A stretch of DNA of 17,618 nt from JBFWVD01 sp050246915 (GTDB lineage: Bacteria; Actinomycetota; Acidimicrobiia; Acidimicrobiales; Ilumatobacteraceae), in contig JBFWVD010000092.1 of assembly GCA_050246915.1 (NCBI GenBank), positions 1-17,618 of the forward strand, in the 5' to 3' direction. Position 1 is the stretch's first letter; each line of letters begins with the position of its first letter. The position numbers and the translations under genes were made by a program. Of this stretch, positions 1-7,755 are shown in pieces. Under the pieces are notes generated by a model. The model did not search any database. It had not been told where the DNA came from and was given only the letters and a program-made list of their open reading frames with translations.

Positions 1-92
1 TGGTGAACGGCACGCCGATTCGCGTCGACGGTGAGATGGTGGAGGCGGTGCGTACTGGTCGCCCCGGTCAGATGGTTCGTCCGGCGCGCTAG
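1..92 (+). CDS. C-terminal fragment of a probable amidohydrolase (family 3 / N-acyl-D-amino-acid deacylase type)
   Basis: The frame is open from the left edge (first full codon at 3) to a TAG at 90-92, giving 29 residues. The fragment reads VNGTPIRVDGEM, a short spacer, then GRPGQMVRPAR. The pattern VNG..(I/V)..DGE followed by PG(Q/R)..R is the usual last beta-strand and tail of the composite domain of amidohydrolase family 3 enzymes. The complete paralogue on the other strand ends in a similar way (VAGEVTRRNG, then ARPGRLIRK). I infer a second amidohydrolase of the same broad family, cut by the window edge. It converges on the BKACE gene, with a GC hairpin in the 49 bp between the stops. Only the tail is visible, so neither the substrate class nor an intact active site can be judged. 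Confidence 0.55.
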   Translation, partial: VNGTPIRVDGEMVEAVRTGRPGQMVRPAR

Positions 93-115
93 TACGCGAA
101 ACAGCAACTGACGAC

Positions 116-138
116 GTCGCCGCAATGACCGCGGCGAC
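116..138. terminator. GC-rich hairpin between convergent genes
   Basis: Perfect 8-bp inverted repeat GTCGCCGC (116-123) and GCGGCGAC (131-138) around a 7-nt loop. It lies between the + strand stop at 92 and the minus-strand BKACE stop at 142. Its position between two stops suggests a bidirectional terminator. There is no T-tract on either side, as is common in actinobacteria, so the role is inferred from position and symmetry. Confidence 0.5.
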
Positions 139-141
139 CGG

Positions 142-1026
142 TCACGGCAGCGACAAAACCTCTGCTGCTTGCGTCGGCGTGGCCACGGGCCGGCCGACCT
201 CGTCGGCCAATGCCACGATCTGCTCCACCAGCTCGACGTTGGTGGGCATGTGGTCGGGGTCGTAGTGCGGTTCGAGGCCGACGTTGACATGACCGCCCAT
301 CTCCAACGCGACGCGGGCAATCGGAGTTGACGCGAGATCGCCACCCCAGACCGAGACCGACCACGGCAGATCGGTCCCGTCCAACATGTCGAGATAGGCG
401 AGCAGTGCAGGGACCGTCGGCGGCAGGCCGAAGCTGACGCCGCGACCTTTGGCCATGACACCCCAATCGCCACCGAAGTAGAGCTTCACGATGCTGCCCT
501 GTGGCAACCGGCCCGACCGGTGATACGCCAGCGTCGTGCGCAAGAAGCCGGGCTCATAGATGGACAGCGCCGCGCCGAGGCGCAGATCTCGGCACAGACC
601 CATGGCGATGCGGATGTCGTCATAGGTGTTCACGTAGGCCATACCGCGCGGTAGACCGTCCGCATCGGGTGCGCCGAGGTTGGTGGAGCCGGGATCGAGC
701 GAGGCGAGGCGCTGGGGCACAGCTCGTGCGATGAGGCCAACGTGCTCCATGCGGGCGGCGGCGTCGGGCGCGGTGCACGTGGTCGGATACCACAGCAGAT
801 CGGCGTGCTCGGCGGCCAGTGGGGCGAACGCGTCGAGGTAGTCGTCGGCAGCAGCGCGACCGCTGAGGCGAAAGTCGGCGTTGTGGGCGTGGATGATCGC
901 TGCGCCGGCATCCAGGCAGGCCGCGGCATCGGCACGGATGGCATCGGGGCCGACGGGCACGTTGGCGTTGCGCCTCGGCGTGGTGGCGCCGTTGATGGAC
1001 GCCTCGATGACGAGCGGGGCGACCAT
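142..1026 (-). CDS. BKACE-family (DUF849) beta-keto acid cleavage enzyme, divergent active site
   Basis: 294 residues from ATG at 1026. An in-frame extension upstream runs into the preceding gene and is unlikely. BKACE enzymes are Zn-dependent TIM barrels that condense a beta-keto acid with acetyl-CoA and release acetoacetate plus a new CoA ester. The family is recognised from the N-terminal IEASINGA, the AGAAIIHAH strand with His46 and His48 at the same positions as the Zn ligands of the founding enzyme Kce, the WYPTT strand, and the tail TNVELVEQI..GRPVATPTQA. The usual HVRVGLED motif reads HVNVGLEP here. The Zn-ligand Glu (E252) is kept, but the catalytic Arg and Asp are replaced by Asn248 and Pro253. 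HxHxRD is also altered, to HAHNAD. The gene is last in the Liv transporter-amidohydrolase operon, 8 nt after the amidohydrolase stop. The fold assignment is firm; the reaction is uncertain. Confidence 0.85.
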   Translation of the reverse strand: MVAPLVIEASINGATTPRRNANVPVGPDAIRADAAACLDAGAAIIHAHNADFRLSGRAAADDYLDAFAPLAAEHADLLWYPTTCTAPDAAARMEHVGLIARAVPQRLASLDPGSTNLGAPDADGLPRGMAYVNTYDDIRIAMGLCRDLRLGAALSIYEPGFLRTTLAYHRSGRLPQGSIVKLYFGGDWGVMAKGRGVSFGLPPTVPALLAYLDMLDGTDLPWSVSVWGGDLASTPIARVALEMGGHVNVGLEPHYDPDHMPTNVELVEQIVALADEVGRPVATPTQAAEVLSLP

Positions 1027-1034
1027 TCTGCTGC

Positions 1035-2762
1035 TCACTTTCGGATGAGTCGTCCCGGACGCGCTCCAGTGTCGATGCCATTGCGTCGAGTCACCTCGCC
1101 GGCGACCATCGTGACGTCGTAGCCCCATGCGTCTTGGATGAGGCGGGTGGCGCCACCGGGCAGATCATGGAGCGCTCGCGGCACGCCCAGGCGGAGGTGC
1201 TCGATGTCGATGACGTTCACATCGGCGCGCAGACCGACGGCAAGACGGCCCCGATCGTTCAGGCCGTAGAGCGCAGCGGGCTGCGAGGTGAGTCGCCGGA
1301 TCACTTCAACTAGTTCCAGCTTCGGTCCGCGATGGCGATCTCGGGTCCAGTGGGTGAGCAGGTACGTCGGGATCGATGCGTCACAGGTGTATGCGCAATG
1401 CGCTCCACCATCGTTGGTGCCCACAACAGCGTCGGGATCGCTCAGCTGTTCGTACAGCACACGATGATCGGCCTCGACATAGTTGTACATCGGGAACTGG
1501 ATGATGACGTCGTCGGCCTCGAGCGTGGCGTCGTACACGAATTCGTCGATGCTCACACCAGCCCGCTCAGCAAGGGCGCCTATGGATCGCTCACGTGGCT
1601 GCTCGTAGTCGGGCACACCACTGAGCAGATAGCACGACGGGAGGGCGAAGCGCATGAACGATCGCTGCTTGCGCTCGTACGGCGTCGATGTCTCGTCCTC
1701 CTCGGCCAGGATCGCAGCGCGTACAGACGGTTTGCGCAACTCGACCAGACGATCGGCCAGCGGCAGGTGGGCGATGGCCCGATACGACGGCCGCGTGATG
1801 AAGGGATGGCGCAGATCCCATCCCCAGAGCACTCCTCCAGAACGGCCAGCGACGAGCGGCGTGACCGACACTCCATGACGACGCCATTGCGCGGCGAGGT
1901 CCATCTCGACGCGCCAGCGATCGGGCGCGTCGTGTGCTTGCAGTTCGATCCAGCTTGCGGGCATCCCGGTGTCTTCGGCCAGGCGTCCGATCCACTGGAA
2001 CTCACTCGCCACCACGTCAGCGTCATCGCTGCGGGCCAGACCCGCCGCCGCGAACTCCAACATGCCACCGCCGCCGGCCGCAACCGCCTTACCGATGGCC
2101 AACAGTTCCTCGTATGTGGCATAGGTACCCGGGACCGGTGTGCCGTCGAGCGCTCGATGACCGAGTGTGCGAGACGTCGAGAACCCGAACGCTCCGGCTT
2201 CGATCGCCTCACGGGCGATCCTCGCCATGGTGGCTGTCTGCTCGGCATCGGCGGCGCGGTTCTCGGCGGCACTGTCACCCATCACGTACGAACGCAACGG
2301 GCCATGGGGCAGTTGCGTTCCGACGTCCATCGACCAACGCCGGCGCGACAGCACGTCGAGATACTCGGGGAAGGTCTCCCATCCCCATGTCATGCCTGCG
2401 TTGAGCGCCTGGCTGGGGATGTCCTCGACGCCCTCGAGGAGACCGACGAGGCGTTCGTGATCATTGGGGCGCACGGGCGCGAACCCGACGCCGCAGTTGC
2501 CGAGCATGACGGTGGTGACGCCGTGGGGGCTCGACGGCTCGAGCAACTCGTCCCATGTGGCCTGGCCGTCGTAGTGGGAGTGGATGTCGACGAAGCCAGG
2601 GGTGACGATCTTGCCGGCGGCATCGATGACGTGAGCGGCCACGGCGTCGATGTCAGGCTCCATGGCAACGATGCGACCGTGGCGCACAGCGAGGTCGAGA
2701 CGCTGGGGCGCTGTGCCCGATCCGTCGACGACGTGCCCGCCTCGGATGATGGTGTCGAACAC
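1035..2762 (-). CDS. Amidohydrolase family 3, N-acyl-D-amino-acid deacylase-like
   Basis: 575 residues from GTG at 2762, with AGGAGG 4 nt upstream. Enzymes of this group hydrolyse amide bonds, classically N-acyl-D-amino acids, using Zn in a TIM-barrel site flanked by a small composite beta domain. Visible motifs are the N-terminal IIRGGHVVDGSG strand, the metal-site PGFVDIHSHYDGQ (His61, His63), the GNCGVGFAP loop whose Cys90 corresponds to the metal-bridging Cys of D-aminoacylase, FGFSTSR near 193-199, the catalytic-Asp region GTNDGGAH (Asp451), and LTSQPAALYGLNDRGRLAVGLRADVNVID near the C-terminus. Length fits the family. There is no signal peptide, so it is probably cytoplasmic. It lies between the transporter gene (57 nt upstream) and BKACE (8 nt downstream), suggesting hydrolysis of an imported acylated compound. 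Many members have unknown substrates, so D-amino acid specificity should not be assumed. Confidence 0.88.
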   Translation of the reverse strand: MFDTIIRGGHVVDGSGTAPQRLDLAVRHGRIVAMEPDIDAVAAHVIDAAGKIVTPGFVDIHSHYDGQATWDELLEPSSPHGVTTVMLGNCGVGFAPVRPNDHERLVGLLEGVEDIPSQALNAGMTWGWETFPEYLDVLSRRRWSMDVGTQLPHGPLRSYVMGDSAAENRAADAEQTATMARIAREAIEAGAFGFSTSRTLGHRALDGTPVPGTYATYEELLAIGKAVAAGGGGMLEFAAAGLARSDDADVVASEFQWIGRLAEDTGMPASWIELQAHDAPDRWRVEMDLAAQWRRHGVSVTPLVAGRSGGVLWGWDLRHPFITRPSYRAIAHLPLADRLVELRKPSVRAAILAEEDETSTPYERKQRSFMRFALPSCYLLSGVPDYEQPRERSIGALAERAGVSIDEFVYDATLEADDVIIQFPMYNYVEADHRVLYEQLSDPDAVVGTNDGGAHCAYTCDASIPTYLLTHWTRDRHRGPKLELVEVIRRLTSQPAALYGLNDRGRLAVGLRADVNVIDIEHLRLGVPRALHDLPGGATRLIQDAWGYDVTMVAGEVTRRNGIDTGARPGRLIRK

Positions 2763-2799
2763 GAATCCTCCTGCGGTGTGTGATCGTCGTGGGCTCGGA

Positions 2800-2817
2800 G
2801 GCGAGCGATGGCTCGCC
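2800..2817 (-). other. Intercistronic hairpin between transporter and amidohydrolase genes
   Basis: Perfect 7-bp stem GGCGAGC / GCTCGCC with a 4-nt loop. In the mRNA it begins 2 nt after the transporter stop codon, and the amidohydrolase RBS lies about 30 nt further on. There is no T-tract. It could attenuate transcription or protect the 3' end of the transporter message so that the two cistrons are expressed at different levels. The role is inferred. Confidence 0.4.
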
Positions 2818-2819
2818 GG

Positions 2820-5543
2820 TCAGCCGTTGGTCGAGGCCTGTAGGTCGGCCGCTTCGGAACCGAGGTATGCGGCCTGGACGGCCGGGCTGGCCGCCACCTC
2901 GGCCGCGGTGCCTTCGAAGATCTGCCGCCCGAAGTCGAGCACATAGATGTAGCTGCAGACCTTCATCACCAATGACATGTCGTGCTCGACCAGCAAGATG
3001 CCGCATCCCCGCTCGCGCACGACGTTGGCGAGCACCTGACCGAATCGCTCGGTCTCCTCACGATCGAGGCCCGAGGATGGTTCATCGAGCAACAGCAGAT
3101 CGAACGGGCCGGCTAGGCAACGAGCGAGTTCGACCAAGCGACGCTGACCCGTGGACAGGGACCCTGCCTGCAGATGAGCGAGGCTACTGATGCCACACAG
3201 TTCGAGCGCCTCGGCCGTTGACGCGGCGCGCACGTGATTGTCGGCCGGCGACGCCGCGATCTGCGACAACACCTTGGCTCCGGCTTGGCTCGATTCCCGA
3301 CCCAGGGCCACGTTGTCAGCGACCGTCAGCGACTCGCACAGCTGCATGATCTGGAAGGTGCGGCCGAGGCCCTCTCGCGCTCGCGCCGCCGGGGACAGCG
3401 AGGAGATGTCCCGGCCGTGGAGCGTGACCCGCCCCGACGATGGCTTGTTGAGCCCGCTGCAGGAGTTGAACGTCGTTGTCTTGCCTGCACCGTTGGGGCC
3501 GATCAGGCCGGTGATTCGTCCGAGCGGCGCCTCGAAGCTCACGCCATCGACGGCGACGAGCCCACCGAAGCGGACCGAGAGGTTCTCGACCGCCAGGCCG
3601 ACGGTGTTGGTCGGTCGGGCCGAATCCGTCGCGCCGCTCGCCATGGTGGCCTGCTTCGCCGATCGGGCCTCGGCCCGGGCCTTGTCCTTGTCGGCACCGC
3701 CGACTCGCTCGAAGAACAGCTGCAGCTTGCGCGGCATGGGAGCCGGTCCGCCTTCGAGCGCCACGAGCACGGCGAAGAACCCGAAGATCACGTTCATCAC
3801 GTCAGCGGTGTGCTTGCTGTCGATGTAACCAGGGATCACCGACGACACACCAGCGAACACTGCGAACCATGGATCACGGAAAGGCGCCAGCGCCAACACG
3901 GCGAGCAGGGCGATGGACCAGAACGAGGTGTAGTAGCGATCGGCGGCGGTGGCATACACGACCTGCCCGCCGTAGAGCACGCCCGAGATGGCGGCGAAGA
4001 ACGCCGAGATGCAGAACACCAGGACTCGGGTCACGTTCGTGCTGAGCCCGAGTGTGTTCACTGCGGTCGGTGAGTCGCCGAGACCCTTGAGGATGCGGCC
4101 GAGTCGGCCGCGATGCACCAGGCCCATGGCGGCCACGGTCAACATCACGAACGCCAGTACCACGTAGTAATAGCTCTCGTCGGACGTGAACCCGTCGGGG
4201 CGTGGCATCTTGCGACCCTCGGTGAAGAGGGTGAACATGATGTTGCGGCCGTAGAACATCTTCTCGATCATGATGCCGAAGCCCAAGGTGGCCAGGGCCA
4301 GGAACATGCCCGAGAGGCGGATCGACGGGATGGCCACGATGGCACCCACCGGCACGGCGACCAGCCCGGCGAGCAGCAGCGCCACGAGCCATGGCATTCC
4401 GTGATCGACGGCGAACTGTGAGAACGCCACCGCACCAATCGCAGCGAACGCGGATGTACACAACGACACGAGGCCGGCGGTTCGCACCAGCAACCCGAGG
4501 GCCAGCACCAAGATCACCTGGGTGAGACCGACGGTCCAATACGACAGCTTGATGCCAACGACTTGGGGCACGAGGGCGAGCAGCGCGAACACCACGACCC
4601 CGACGCCGATACGGAGGTTGCGAGGGCCGTGCCACTGCAGCATGGGCCGGTTCTCGACACCGCTCGGTGGAACGAGCTTGTGTTTCGGGCTCACCAACAA
4701 CACGACGAAGAGCACGAGGAACGGGGCGCTGGCCGGGAACCCATTGAGCCAGCTGACATCGATCGTGTACTTCTTCGACACGTCGGAGATGACGCCGATG
4801 ACGATGCCGCCGAGGTAGGTGAGAGGGATCGATGTGAAGAAGCCGAGTGCTGCAGCACCGAAGGCCTGCACGACCAAGAACGTCAAGGCGATCGACTCGA
4901 GCCCGATGAGCGGGACGATGAGGACACCGGACAGCGCGGCGAACGTCGAGCCGATGATCCAGGAGATGCGTCGAACCTTGACCGGGTTGGTACCGGCAAG
5001 GTCGAGCAGATCGGGATCGTCCACAACGGCGCGCATGGCGACGCCCAGACGCGAGAACCGGAACAATGCGTAGAGAGCGGCCACGGCCACGATGGCGATG
5101 ACGACGATGGTGACCTGGTCGTAGCTGATGACCACGCCACCGATCTTCTTGGTCTCGGTGCCCTTGGGCAGGAACTGAGGCACGGATCGGGGATCGGGTC
5201 CGTACTTGATGGTTCCGAGTCCCTGCACGAACAAGATGAGCCCGACCGTGCCGACGATCTTCCACGACGTTCGTTGGGGCGCGAGCTTCTTGGCTATGCG
5301 CTCCATGAGCAAGCCCATGAGCGGGCCGAGGACGAACACGCTGACGAGTACCGAGAGCTTCCAGTCGACCTCGTGATCGACGTACATCCAGTAGAAGACG
5401 TACGCCGCCGCGGTGGCCATCGCCCCGTGTCCGAAGTTGAAGATGCCGGAGGTCTTGTAGGTCAGCACGAGGCCAGCACTGGCGAGGCCGTAGATGGCTC
5501 CGGTCGCCACTCCGCTGACCACGAACGGCAAAATGTTGCTCAC
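2820..5543 (-). CDS. Single-chain LivH-LivM-LivG ABC transporter (branched-chain amino acid type)
   Basis: 907 residues from GTG at 5543; GGGGGA lies about 7 nt upstream. Three normally separate subunits are fused in order. Residues 1-290 are a LivH permease (start GVATGAIYGLASAGLVLTYKTSG, FNFGHGAM, GVAMRAVVDDPDLLDLAG). Residues 305-605 are a LivM permease (TVGLTQVILVLALGLLVRTAGLVSL, RLSGMFLALATLGFG). After a charged linker (about 608-645), residues 646-907 are a LivG ATPase. The ATPase is intact: Walker A GPNGAGKT (682-689), Q-loop Gln731, signature LSTGQ (796-800), Walker B LLLLDE (816-821) and switch His854. It is an inner-membrane importer for amino acids or other small organic acids. LivF and the binding protein LivJ are not in the window. 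The downstream hydrolase and BKACE suggest a catabolic substrate rather than leucine. Permease/ATPase fusions of this type occur in actinobacteria. Confidence 0.93.
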   Translation of the reverse strand: MSNILPFVVSGVATGAIYGLASAGLVLTYKTSGIFNFGHGAMATAAAYVFYWMYVDHEVDWKLSVLVSVFVLGPLMGLLMERIAKKLAPQRTSWKIVGTVGLILFVQGLGTIKYGPDPRSVPQFLPKGTETKKIGGVVISYDQVTIVVIAIVAVAALYALFRFSRLGVAMRAVVDDPDLLDLAGTNPVKVRRISWIIGSTFAALSGVLIVPLIGLESIALTFLVVQAFGAAALGFFTSIPLTYLGGIVIGVISDVSKKYTIDVSWLNGFPASAPFLVLFVVLLVSPKHKLVPPSGVENRPMLQWHGPRNLRIGVGVVVFALLALVPQVVGIKLSYWTVGLTQVILVLALGLLVRTAGLVSLCTSAFAAIGAVAFSQFAVDHGMPWLVALLLAGLVAVPVGAIVAIPSIRLSGMFLALATLGFGIMIEKMFYGRNIMFTLFTEGRKMPRPDGFTSDESYYYVVLAFVMLTVAAMGLVHRGRLGRILKGLGDSPTAVNTLGLSTNVTRVLVFCISAFFAAISGVLYGGQVVYATAADRYYTSFWSIALLAVLALAPFRDPWFAVFAGVSSVIPGYIDSKHTADVMNVIFGFFAVLVALEGGPAPMPRKLQLFFERVGGADKDKARAEARSAKQATMASGATDSARPTNTVGLAVENLSVRFGGLVAVDGVSFEAPLGRITGLIGPNGAGKTTTFNSCSGLNKPSSGRVTLHGRDISSLSPAARAREGLGRTFQIMQLCESLTVADNVALGRESSQAGAKVLSQIAASPADNHVRAASTAEALELCGISSLAHLQAGSLSTGQRRLVELARCLAGPFDLLLLDEPSSGLDREETERFGQVLANVVRERGCGILLVEHDMSLVMKVCSYIYVLDFGRQIFEGTAAEVAASPAVQAAYLGSEAADLQASTNG

Positions 5544-5732
5544 TGATCGTCCCCCGTCGTTGCAGTTCTCATGATTGGAAGGCCTTCGACTTCGTGCGGC
5601 GACCTGTCCACGCTCGCGTTGACACTGTAGCCACGAGAGCCTTCCGTCGAACGAAGTGCTCTCTTGCCTCCAGTGTCGCGCATCCAGTTGCGTGTAGTGA
5701 CAATTGGCACGTGAGACCCGCTGTTGACGTCA
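5544..5732 (-). promoter_or_regulatory. Probable promoter region of the Liv-amidohydrolase-BKACE operon
   Basis: This 189 bp gap between the TetR stop and the transporter start holds no credible gene. It contains a near-palindrome GTGACAATTGGCAC at 5697-5710, an exact 8-bp palindrome TGACGTCA at 5725-5732 directly behind the tetR stop, and GACACTG (5621-5627) facing CAGTGTC (5671-5677) at 43 nt. I could not identify a convincing minus-strand -35/-10 pair. Whether the operon has its own promoter or is read through from P450-TetR is unresolved. Confidence 0.45.
5697..5710. promoter_or_regulatory. Candidate TetR operator upstream of the transporter operon
   Basis: GTGACAATTGGCAC is a 14-bp inverted repeat with a single mismatched pair (A/G flanking the CAATTG core). 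It lies about 150 bp upstream of the transporter start and 23 bp beyond the tetR stop. Nine of 14 positions match the inverted repeat in the P450/cyclase promoter region (7822-7835). Symmetry and shared outer bases suggest binding by the neighbouring TetR protein. This is inference. Confidence 0.3.
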
Positions 5733-6524
5733 TCACGAAGGTGTGTGCGCGCCGTGGCTGGAGGGCTGAGATCGCACCGCCGCCAGCCCACTGAGCATCA
5801 GGTCGGCCAGTGCCTCGCCAGAGGCACCCGGATCGGCACCCAGCTCGGGCTGGAGCCATCGATGCGACCATGCGCTCACCCCGACGAGTATCTGCGCAAG
5901 TACTCCCGGCGTCATCCCCGAGACAATGGAGCCATCGTCCAGACCCTCGACAATGGCGACGCGGTACATGTCGAAGATTCGCTGCGCCCGCTGGGCCAAC
6001 TCGTCCTCGATCGGCGACTCGAGGTCGAGGCGCGTGAGATCCTCCACCGCGTAGATGTACAGGTACGGATAGTGCCGGGTGTAGCTGTCGATGGAATTGA
6101 CTATGAGCTTCCGCAACTTGTCGAGCGGAGCGAGCGGCTGCGCGGCGATGGCTGCGGCTGAAGTCTCGGCATCGATGAGTGAGTCCCGGATCACTTCGAC
6201 GAAGAGCTCCTGCTTGTTCTTGACGTAGTAGTACACGGTGGCTCGGTCGGTACCCGCGGCATCAGCGATGTCGGCCAAGGTCGCTTCGGCGAGTCCCTTG
6301 TGGAGGAACACGGTCGCCGCGGCCTGCAGCAGCTCGGCCCGACGCCGCTGATAGTCCTCGCTCCACTCGGTGCGTGCACGACTGCGTCGTTGGGAGAGCC
6401 CTCTCGTCACCGGGACAGACGCGGCCTTCGGATTGGTGAGGGTGGCCTTGACTGCGCGAGCCGGACCGTTGCCGGGCGGGATGACGGCGGCTTTGCGCTG
6501 GGGAGGTTTCCGGTCGGTGACCAT
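5733..6524 (-). CDS. TetR/AcrR-family transcriptional regulator
   Basis: 263 residues if the ATG at 6524 is used. The DNA-binding domain spans about 60-110: RRRAELLQAAATVFLHKGLAEATLADIADAAGTDRATVYYYVKNKQELFVEV, with the helix-turn-helix around 82-107. The helical ligand-binding part follows, ending near LADLMLSGLAAV. TetR proteins usually repress and are released by a small ligand, often a substrate or product of the local pathway. Before the HTH is an unusual 57-residue extension rich in Arg, Lys and Pro. No good Shine-Dalgarno precedes the chosen ATG, so the start may lie downstream. The gene begins 13 nt after the P450 stop on the same strand, so the two are probably co-transcribed. Likely targets are the 7756-7957 divergent region and the gap before the transporter operon. 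Confidence 0.9.
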   Translation of the reverse strand: MVTDRKPPQRKAAVIPPGNGPARAVKATLTNPKAASVPVTRGLSQRRSRARTEWSEDYQRRRAELLQAAATVFLHKGLAEATLADIADAAGTDRATVYYYVKNKQELFVEVIRDSLIDAETSAAAIAAQPLAPLDKLRKLIVNSIDSYTRHYPYLYIYAVEDLTRLDLESPIEDELAQRAQRIFDMYRVAIVEGLDDGSIVSGMTPGVLAQILVGVSAWSHRWLQPELGADPGASGEALADLMLSGLAAVRSQPSSHGAHTPS

Positions 6525-6537
6525 GTCGCACGAACGC

Positions 6538-7755
6538 TCAGGCCGTGACGTCCCAGACCAAGGGGAGGTTGTCGAGCCCGACCTGGCCACCGTGCTCCAT
6601 GATCTTGGCGCCATCGGCCAGGCGGTAGTGCGGCACCCGCTTGTGCCACTCCTCGAGCCCGATTCGCAGCTCCTGGCGGGCCAGATGCGAGCCGAGGCAG
6701 CGATGCGGGCCTGCACCGAAAGCGATGTGGCGGTTGTCGCGCCGATCGATGACGACCTTGTCGGCGTCGACGAACTCGTTGGGATCCCGATTGGCCGCGA
6801 CGATCGGTGCGTAGATCATCTGTCCTGCCTTCATGGGGCAACCGGCAAGGTTGTTGTCCTGCATGATCTTGCGACCTGGCGTGACGAACGCGTAGTACCG
6901 CAGGAACTCCTCGATGGCCGACGGCCACAGCCCCGGCTCGGCCAGGAGCCGATTGCGATCGTCGTCGTGCACGGCGAGATGCATCATGGAGTACGACAGC
7001 TGCATGGCCACGGTGTCGAGCCCGGCCATGAACATGAGTAGGCACAGTGACAGCAGATCGGCCTCGGTGACCGATTCCCCATCGATCTTCCACGTCAGGG
7101 CCACCGACAAGATGTCTTCTTGCGGATCCACACGGCGCTGGGCGATGAGCCCGGCGAAGTAGGCGATGACTTCGTTCATGGCATTGAGCGCTCGATCTCC
7201 GTGCGCCCCGCCCGAATGGAGGATGTCGGTCTCCCATTGCTGGAACTGCGCAGCGTCGGCGACCGGGAGACCCATGAGCTCCATGAAGATGGTGTTGGGG
7301 AATCGCAACGCCACATCGGCCACGTAGTCGCACTCACCTCGGGGAGCGATCTCGTCGATGATCTCGTTGAACCGGGCGCGTACGCGATCTTCGAGCTTGG
7401 CGATGGCAGCCGGCGAGAACAGTGGGCCGAGCAGCTGACGCCATTTGGTGTGGATGGGCGGATCGAGCATCTCGGGGATCCACATGTACGGCGGATTGGG
7501 ATCGCTGGGGATGACGGCGCTCGATGAGAACACGTCCGGGGTCTGGAAGGCCTCACGGATGTCCTTCATGTTGGTGAGGAGCCAGAAGTCATGGCCCTCG
7601 GCGTCACCGAAGTGCACCCGGCTCTGCGTCCGCAGGCGATCGAAGTTGTTGAAATGCCAAAGCGCCTCGGCGCTGACGACGTTCACCTCTGTGAAACGGA
7701 CGAACGGGCACGTCGTCCCGTCTGCGGCGATGGGCTGGGATTCGATCGTGCTCAT
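6538..7755 (-). CDS. Cytochrome P450
   Basis: 405 residues from ATG at 7755, with GAGGAG 6 nt upstream. The three P450 hallmarks are present: the I-helix oxygen-binding motif AGLDT (244-248), the K-helix ExxR (Glu283-Arg286) and the haem-ligand loop FGAGPHRCLG with Cys353. Also typical of soluble bacterial P450s are MLDPPIHTKWRQLLGPLFSP (96-115, C-helix region) and APIVAANRDPNEF (316-328). There is no membrane anchor, and the size is normal for a three-component bacterial P450, which needs a separate ferredoxin and reductase; neither is in the window. It inserts oxygen into an unknown substrate. It heads a two-gene unit with tetR and diverges from the cyclase-Rieske operon, so both oxygenases may answer to the same regulator. 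Confidence 0.95.
   Translation of the reverse strand: MSTIESQPIAADGTTCPFVRFTEVNVVSAEALWHFNNFDRLRTQSRVHFGDAEGHDFWLLTNMKDIREAFQTPDVFSSSAVIPSDPNPPYMWIPEMLDPPIHTKWRQLLGPLFSPAAIAKLEDRVRARFNEIIDEIAPRGECDYVADVALRFPNTIFMELMGLPVADAAQFQQWETDILHSGGAHGDRALNAMNEVIAYFAGLIAQRRVDPQEDILSVALTWKIDGESVTEADLLSLCLLMFMAGLDTVAMQLSYSMMHLAVHDDDRNRLLAEPGLWPSAIEEFLRYYAFVTPGRKIMQDNNLAGCPMKAGQMIYAPIVAANRDPNEFVDADKVVIDRRDNRHIAFGAGPHRCLGSHLARQELRIGLEEWHKRVPHYRLADGAKIMEHGGQVGLDNLPLVWDVTA

Noticed and set aside
1332..2783. Long + strand open frame (483 codons) opposite the amidohydrolase
   Set aside because: It lies antisense to a gene with clear family motifs. Its translation has no recognisable domain and reflects GC-rich codon bias.
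4563..5546. 327-codon + strand frame rich in Asp, Glu, His and Arg
   Set aside because: It is antisense to the Liv permease region. The charged composition is what hydrophobic codons give when read backward.
5619..5624. TTGACA on the + strand as a promoter -35
   Set aside because: It points away from the transporter gene, has no -10 match at 17 nt, and there is no + strand gene to drive.
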